From the NCBI GenBank assembly GCA_029532415.1, contig JAQOTA010000053.1, forward strand, positions 4,030,001 through 4,094,000: DNA of 64,000 nucleotides. The letters run 5' to 3'. This DNA comes from Marasmius tenuissimus. Lineage: Eukaryota; Basidiomycota; Agaricomycetes; Agaricales; Marasmiaceae. The notes beneath the pieces are model-generated. The model ran no database searches and had not been told where the DNA came from. It worked only from the letters and a program-made list of their open reading frames with translations. The stretch's first letter is position 1, and every line of letters starts with the position of its first letter. Positions 58,585 through 64,000 of this stretch are shown here, piece after piece. Both the position numbers and the translations under genes were made by a program.

Positions 58585-59562
58585 ATGTCGACACAGTCGA
58601 GGTTGCTGTTCTCGTCTGCACTGCAACCTGGAATAGTATCACTCTTCTCATCTACTGGATCTGACCCTCTGTCCATCTTCTCTCAACATATCGATTATTC
58701 TCTTCCTGCAGATTCATTTATCCATTTTCTCAATGATCAAACGTCCGAACCTGTCCCACCCAAACCGGCAGCATTGATTACAGTAACAGGCACCAATGAG
58801 GATGAAAGAGAACGGTATTCTCTCTGCCAGACAGTTCTGCATATCCAATCGCCAACTTTGCGCACAACTTTCATTCAGTGCCCACCCGTCAGCAGAAGTT
58901 TAGGTTTTAAACATGCCTGGATCCAGTTCCAGCTTCGGGACATTGGGAGGGAGTGCAGCCTTGAAGTGGGAGTTGTCGATCATATGGGACGAGAGGGAAG
59001 GATAAGGCTGTCGACATTCCAGGTGAATGCCTTGCTTTCCTGAACTTCCGTCACCTGCACATGCCATTTCTGCGCGTTCCATAACTCCAAAAACACTAAT
59101 CAGTCTTTTTGAAACTTACGCGAACAGCAAGACCCTCGTCTAAAAGTCCCCTCAAGTACGGCAAAGGCCGAGGGGCCTTCTAAAAACCACTTACCGCTCG
59201 TTCATCTCCCGCTTTCGTTTCCGCCAACATCCTCGCGTCCGCTGACCTCCTGGGCGACAATAACACTCAATCTTCCGAACCTTATACCCTATTTCACCTC
59301 CCTCGCGGTTTCCGAGCAGCAAGAAGCAAATTCGGCTGACTCGGACACAGCCTGGGATCAGAGGCGCAGTAGAGATAGGAATATCACTCTGAGAACCCTT
59401 CCAAACGGAACTTACTCACATGTTTCATACGTGCGGGTTTATGCGACGTGTCGACTGCGCAGGATATGGTTCAGCGAGAGTAGACCGAGTCAGACTCACA
59501 ACAACAAGGTTCCTTGGGAGTTCGAGCTGTACGGTAGCGGTACGGGAACGGGTGAGATCTGA
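58585..59562 (+). CDS. CFAP20-domain protein (CFA20/DUF667 family)
   Basis: Two exons, 58585-59022 and 59128-59562, give 290 residues from ATG 58585 (MSTQSRLLFSSALQPGIVSL) to TGA 59560-59562. The order of conserved blocks matches animal CFAP20: an N-terminal SALQPGIVSLFSSTGSDPL (animal FQSGFLSILYSIGSKPL), then TTFIQCPPVSRSLGFKHAWI, and VGVVDHMGREGRIRLSTFQ. ITLNLPNLIPYF follows, and finally YVRVYATCRLRRIWFSES with WEFELYGSG. It is longer than the usual ~195 residues because of two inserts (residues ~45-75 and ~147-225). In ciliated organisms CFAP20 is an axonemal inner-junction protein. Mushrooms have no cilia, so a non-ciliary (for example nuclear) role is inferred. There is no signal peptide. 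Confidence 0.85.
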
Positions 59563-60428
59563 ACGGGATAGGCGGAAGTTAGACGGAACCGTAGACAAGT
59601 TTGCTAGTAATCGGCTCTGGCTTGTTCTACAGCTTGATAGATACAATGGATAAAGACAGCTGACCTGGTTGAGCTTCAGGCTCATACTTCAGCTCTCTGG
59701 GGAAAGATATAAGATCTCTAGGGTGAAACGAGCGAGTAGGAGGATCTGTGGAGATAGAGAAGTGTCGGCAAGCATGGTGATTGGGCCGCACAAAGAATCA
59801 TACTCTCCATGGCCCAGTGAAGCAAACGTTCTTCGGCCAGTCCATGATCTCGGAGCTCATAACCCAAGCCTCAGGTCCCGCGAGGCTTAGCGGTGATAGA
59901 CATGGAATCGCTAGTACAAAACCCAGATGCAGTCGGAGTGTCAAATTGCTTCGACAGGGAGATTAGATCCTTTCGCACTTGTCCTCCAACTTCTCTTCTT
60001 CATCCCGTACCAGCCCATACCCGGGAGACTCGGGCCTCGGGATGGAAGCTAGGCAATATCAGACCATACTACCCGCGTGTCGCTTCAGGTATGGCAGGAA
60101 TTACTCGTACGACAGAGAGAAAATGATTGACTCCAGTATGTGGTCCCGAAAGAAACGGGTGGTCGAGTACAAGCGCTCGTTCCATGCGTCCAGGAGTCCG
60201 GCGTCTTTGCTCGTCCATGTGTCACGTCCTGCCTATACTAGGTTCATGAGCTCAAGCCGAACGACCGGTCGCTTCTGCTGTTGCAGAGAATTCTACCGGA
60301 GGCACGATAGCAGCGAAAGGGCGAAAGTCAAGGACAACACGTGGATGGAAGTGGCTATCGTCCCCACTGTAGCATGAATCAAAGATCAACATCTATTCAA
60401 CGTCATGAGAAACCAGTGTGCTACGTGC
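59563..60428. other. Convergent intergenic region, no supported gene
   Basis: About 870 bp between the CFAP20-like and ABC-F stop codons. A 132-codon ORF at 59979-60377 (+) is Ser/Arg-rich with no domain and was not called. Confidence 0.35.
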
Positions 60429-62729
60429 TCAACGTTTCTTCTTCTTTGAATTTTTGATTTTCCTCTCGTACTCGCCCACGCCACCCTTCAGTTCGGCCAC
60501 TTCCCCTTTACCAACCATGTACACCTTCCTCCGCCTGGTCCCCGCAGTCTTTGAGTGGCGATCTCTCCCGTCTGAGTCCGAGTCACTATCGCTCTCGTTA
60601 CCCTCATCCTCAATTACGGTCCTGATAAACCAACGATCGTGGCTGACAACGATAATCCCTCCCTCGAACTCCCGGAGCTCCTCTGCGAGAGTTACCACAG
60701 TCTCCGAATCCAAATGTGTCGTGACTTCGTCCAAAACGAGCAGATGAGGTGTCGTCGGATGAAGAATCTGAACAAGCGCGACGCGGACCTTCTGCCCACC
60801 CGAGAGCTTTTCGATTGGTATTTCAGAAACCGTACGACCAGTCAAGCCCATAGAGGCAAGCGCGGCACGGGCTTCATGTTCCGAATCAATGCCATGAGCC
60901 TCCATGGTCAAGTCAAGGGCCGTCCGAGATCCTGGAAGCTCCTCGACCTGAGCTTGCGAGAAATACCCTATTCGTGCCATTGAATGGCAACTGAGTGTAC
61001 CCTTTGCTACCTGCCCATTCGGATGTGGCCGGTTGACGAGGCATGAGACGAGAGTAGACTTCCCCGCGCCATTGAGTCCGACCAGTCCAATCCGATCGCC
61101 GAGATGAACCGATAGGCTGACACTGTTCAAAGTGGGCGTAGCCACTCGTTTGTACTTGAAAGTCAAGTTCTCCACCGACACCAAAGCACCCGGGTATCGA
61201 AGTTCTGACGGTTCAGAAGGGATCGTCATCTTGGCTGCGTTCTCGTCCTGAGGAATCTCTATCCCCGCTCGCATGTTCGTGTGATAACCAGGGAGATCGC
61301 GGTTGAGCTTGAACCTCCCACCCTTCAATCCTACTTCCATACCCATCCTTTCGTCGAGCTTTTTCTGACGAGAGGCGGCCTGTTTCAACTTCTTGTCATC
61401 TCTTGAGACCAAGGCAGCACGGACGTTTCCCGCAATGGTATCCTGCATATGTGCTTTCTGCCGGTCTTGCGCTTCTTTCATGCGAGTGAGACGTTTCTTT
61501 TGTTCAGACCGTGTCTTTTCGTATGCTGTCAGGTTGCCAGGGTATCGCTCGAGCTTGCAGTCGCGCATGACGATGATTTCCTCAGCAATGGAATCCGCAA
61601 ACGTGCGGTCGTGAGACACGAGCAGGAGGGTGGTATCCGTTCTCTCTTGGAGATGCGACTCGAGCCATAGGAGTGAAGGCATGTCGAGGAAGTTTGTGGG
61701 TTCGTCAAGCAAGAGAATGTCGCAAGGCTGAAAGAGGAGGGATGCCAGGACGGTTCTCATGTGCCATCCTCCGGATAAGGACTTGAGGGGTTGAGAGATG
61801 GTAGTCGTGGTGAAGCCAAGACCGAGGAGAAGATCTTTGGCGCGTAATTCTGCAGTTGAGGCCGACATCTGAGGGGGAAATGGTGAGAGAACATCACGCA
61901 ACAAGGGAAAATAACGTACGGCTTCAAGGTCTGCTTCAATTTCCGCAAGCATCAACACTGCTTCATTGGTCTCTTCGCTCACTGTAGTGAGGCTCAATTC
62001 TTGGAGTCTTGAGACGCGAGGGCGAAGACATTAGTCAAGGTGTCATTCAGCAAGATCTTATAGATGTTCACCTAGCGGCCTCTTCCTCGACCTGAATTTC
62101 CAATGCCTTCAACTCTTTTCTTGCCTTGAGCCCTCGAGCCCCGCTCCTAAGCTGCGCGGTCTTTTTCGCGTCTTCGAGTTGCTTCAGGCGATCCTCGTGC
62201 TTCAGTGTTCTGACGACCCTCGAAGCGGCGGTCGTATCATGATGGTCATCAATAGCATTTCGAAGCACTAGAACGCGTAATATCAGTACCAGTGACCACT
62301 TTATATGCTCGACTGGAACGCACTTTCTTGCCGACGCAGAGCTTCTGTCCTAACTTTGTCACTCCTCACGACATAGTCCAGCACACTCTGAGTAACGTCC
62401 TCCTTATCCTGTGTAACGTCGTATGACTGGAGGAGCAGCAGGATGCGCATGGATTTTGGGATGCCCGGAATGATCTTCTCTCCAATCGCGCGTAGCAGGG
62501 TCGACTTTCCGACACCGTTACGCCCGACGAGGACATAGTGCACTCCAGGAGATAACTTGAGATGCGAGTCGGTGAGAACGTCGTGCTTTCCGATGGAGAC
62601 GTTGACGGTGTAAAGGTCGAGATCTTTGGAGGCGGTGTGCTCGTTTAGGTCGAAACGAGTTTGTTGGGAGGTGGCCTGGATGCCTATGGGATCTTTGGTA
62701 GTGACTTTGGATGGTTTGTCTCGAGGCAT
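60429..62729 (-). CDS. ABC-F family ATPase (two nucleotide-binding domains)
   Basis: Read leftward from ATG 62729 (MPRDKPSKVTTKDPIGIQAT) to TGA 60431-60429. The first ABC domain has Walker A GRNGVGKST, signature LSGGW and Walker B with D-loop ILLLDEPTNFLD. An inserted helical arm lies between them (RLKQLEDAKKTAQLRSGARG). A charged linker follows (KKRLTRMKEAQDRQKAHMQD). The second domain has Walker A GLNGAGKST, signature LSGGQKVRVAL, and LLVLDEVTTHLD in place of the usual DEPTNHLD. A H-loop SHDRWF precedes a Ser/Asp-rich stretch and a Lys-rich tail. About 700 residues, no membrane segments, so it is a soluble ribosome-associated type rather than a transporter. The closest named groups are ABCF2/ABCF3/Gcn20-like; which one is not settled. 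Confidence 0.9.
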
Positions 62730-63055
62730 TGAGCGTTAATTGGACTCTGAAGGTGTTGAGAATGAGCGAGAGTGAGAGAGCTTGGACAGGTTATATACCT
62801 GGTATTTACTTTCATTTCGGTTTTGAGCCGGGACCGAAGCTGTCGTGAGGATTTCTCTGAACTAGGCATGTTTCTGAGCTCCTAAAACCATCGAGGCTGT
62901 CGGAAAGTCGAATCGAGTCATGTAATGTCCAGCACTGGCGGCTCAAGCGTGCAGTGATGGCAGAGGCTGAGCGCTCCGGCTTCCGCTTTGACTCGTTCTC
63001 ACTGTCCATCACGCCGCGCTCATCGCCCTCTTAGTAATACTCAACGTCGACAGCC
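62730..63055. promoter_or_regulatory. Divergent promoter region between ABC-F and MTHFS genes
   Basis: 326 bp separating two start codons pointing outward. Two housekeeping-type genes share it. No clear TATA box is seen. Confidence 0.4.
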
Positions 63056-63968
63056 ATGAGTATCGTCGCACAGAAGAAAGCTTTGCGAAAATCCGTATCA
63101 ACAGTCCTCCGAGCACTTTCTGCACAAAATATCGATGAACAATGTGTCTCGCTTTAGCTCTATCACCTTATCCAAGTCGTTCATGCTTCGCCTTGAATAG
63201 CAAAGCCCGTCACTGCAAGAGTTCTGGCGCTCCCGAGTTTCCAAAAGTCTCAGAAAATAAGCTGTTATCTGAGTATGTCCTCAGGCGAGGTGGATACATC
63301 GAGTATCGTATCGGAGATTCTGAAGTCTGGTGAGTGACATTTTTTTTTCAGACAGACCGTGAAATTCGAGTTCTGACGAACGGAAAACGAATAGGAAAAC
63401 AGCTTTTCGTTCCCAGGATTGACAAAACAACGGCTGGAAAGATGGACTTTGTCCGAGTGTACAACGCTGAAGATTTGAGTTCATCCCCGGCGGGATTATG
63501 GGGCATAAAGGAACCTTCACCCGAATATTCAGGACACCCCAGGGCGAATGGTACGTGTTTTCCTTGTAGCAAGGTGAATTCGCCGGTCCTTACTCTTCTC
63601 AGCGTTGGACGAAGGTTTGGACATGATACTAATGCCAGGTAAGACGAAACTTTCTAGTCGAACTGGGTCCGTACTCAAATCGCGTCGCAAGGTGTCGCCT
63701 TCGACAGATCTATGTCAAGACTTGGCCATGGAAAAGGATACTATGATCGATATATTTCGAAATATGTAGCAACTGGCCGTTCCCGACCGTCACTTGGTGA
63801 GCTGCTACCTCCATAGATCCCGTGTAGAAAGCTGACAATTGAATCCTAGTCGCGCTTTCCCTACAAGAGCAGATGGTAGAGGGCAATCCCGTTCCCGTCG
63901 ATGACACAGATTGGAAAGTGGACGCGGTCGTCCTACCGGATGAGGTGCTCGAGGGCACCAGCTCGTGA
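63056..63968 (+). CDS. 5-formyltetrahydrofolate cyclo-ligase (MTHFS)
   Basis: Converts 5-formyl-THF plus ATP to 5,10-methenyl-THF, recycling folate. Starts at ATG 63056 (MSIVAQKKALRKSVSTVLRA) and ends at TGA 63966-63968, so the gene is complete 32 bp before the window edge. Splicing five short introns gives VTARVLALPSFQKSQKISCY, SSGEVDTSSIVSEILKSGKQ, LFVPRIDKTTAGKMDFVRV, and GLWGIKEPSPEYSGHP. Then come LDMILMPGVAFDRSMSRLGH and GKGYYDRYISKY, and last WKVDAVVLPDEVLEGTSS. The GRLGxGxGYYD-type active-site loop (here SRLGHGKGYYDRY) and the VPR/D pocket residues are present. Length is about 220 residues, normal for the family. Cytosolic, as no targeting peptide is obvious. Confidence 0.93.
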
Positions 63969-64000
63969 TGTAGTAGGCAGGAGCTGCTTATCGATAGTCA

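Noticed and set aside
59979..60377. 132-codon plus-strand ORF between CFAP20-like and ABC-F genes
   Set aside because: Low-complexity Ser/Arg content, no domain, and located in a likely 3' UTR region.

Overview
The window is a gene-dense stretch of a filamentous basidiomycete genome, most likely an Agaricomycete; I cannot name the genus. The signs are many short GT-AG introns (about 35-70 bp), a KDZ-type DNA transposon, a GPI-anchored GH16 wall enzyme, a Num1-type cortical anchor and the P450 style. All gene models were spliced by eye from reading frame, splice consensus and protein family motifs. Exon edges are therefore approximate unless stated.

Layout. 1-8970: an EthD-like gene (cut by the left edge) diverges from a cytochrome P450. 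A class I cyclic-nucleotide phosphodiesterase and an epoxide hydrolase follow on the minus strand. 9807-21180: a complete 11.4 kb KDZ-type DNA transposon with 250-bp terminal inverted repeats and a perfect 8-bp target-site duplication. It carries an apparently intact transposase plus four accessory genes of unknown function. 21189-26796: a doubtful small spliced ORF, a secreted FAD-linked oxidase and a sugar-porter family transporter.

28298-36215: one very large gene for a protein of about 2,400 residues, probably UNC80-related. 36514-38531: a 2.0 kb non-autonomous hAT-like element with its own 8-bp target duplication, ending about 150 bp before the ubiquilin/Dsk2 gene. 40482-42739: a GH16/Crh-type wall enzyme and an intron-containing tRNA-Gly(GCC). 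43257-52172: a Num1/ApsA-like anchor with a repeat block, a lipid kinase and an aldo-keto reductase.

53826-63968: a disordered protein of unknown function, a CFAP20-domain gene (a ciliary family, in a lineage without flagella), an ABC-F ATPase and 5-formyltetrahydrofolate cyclo-ligase, which is complete near the right edge.

The most interesting part is the KDZ element. Its ends, target duplication, transposase catalytic residues and cargo can all be read directly. Its inverted repeats differ only by transitions, mostly at CpG sites.
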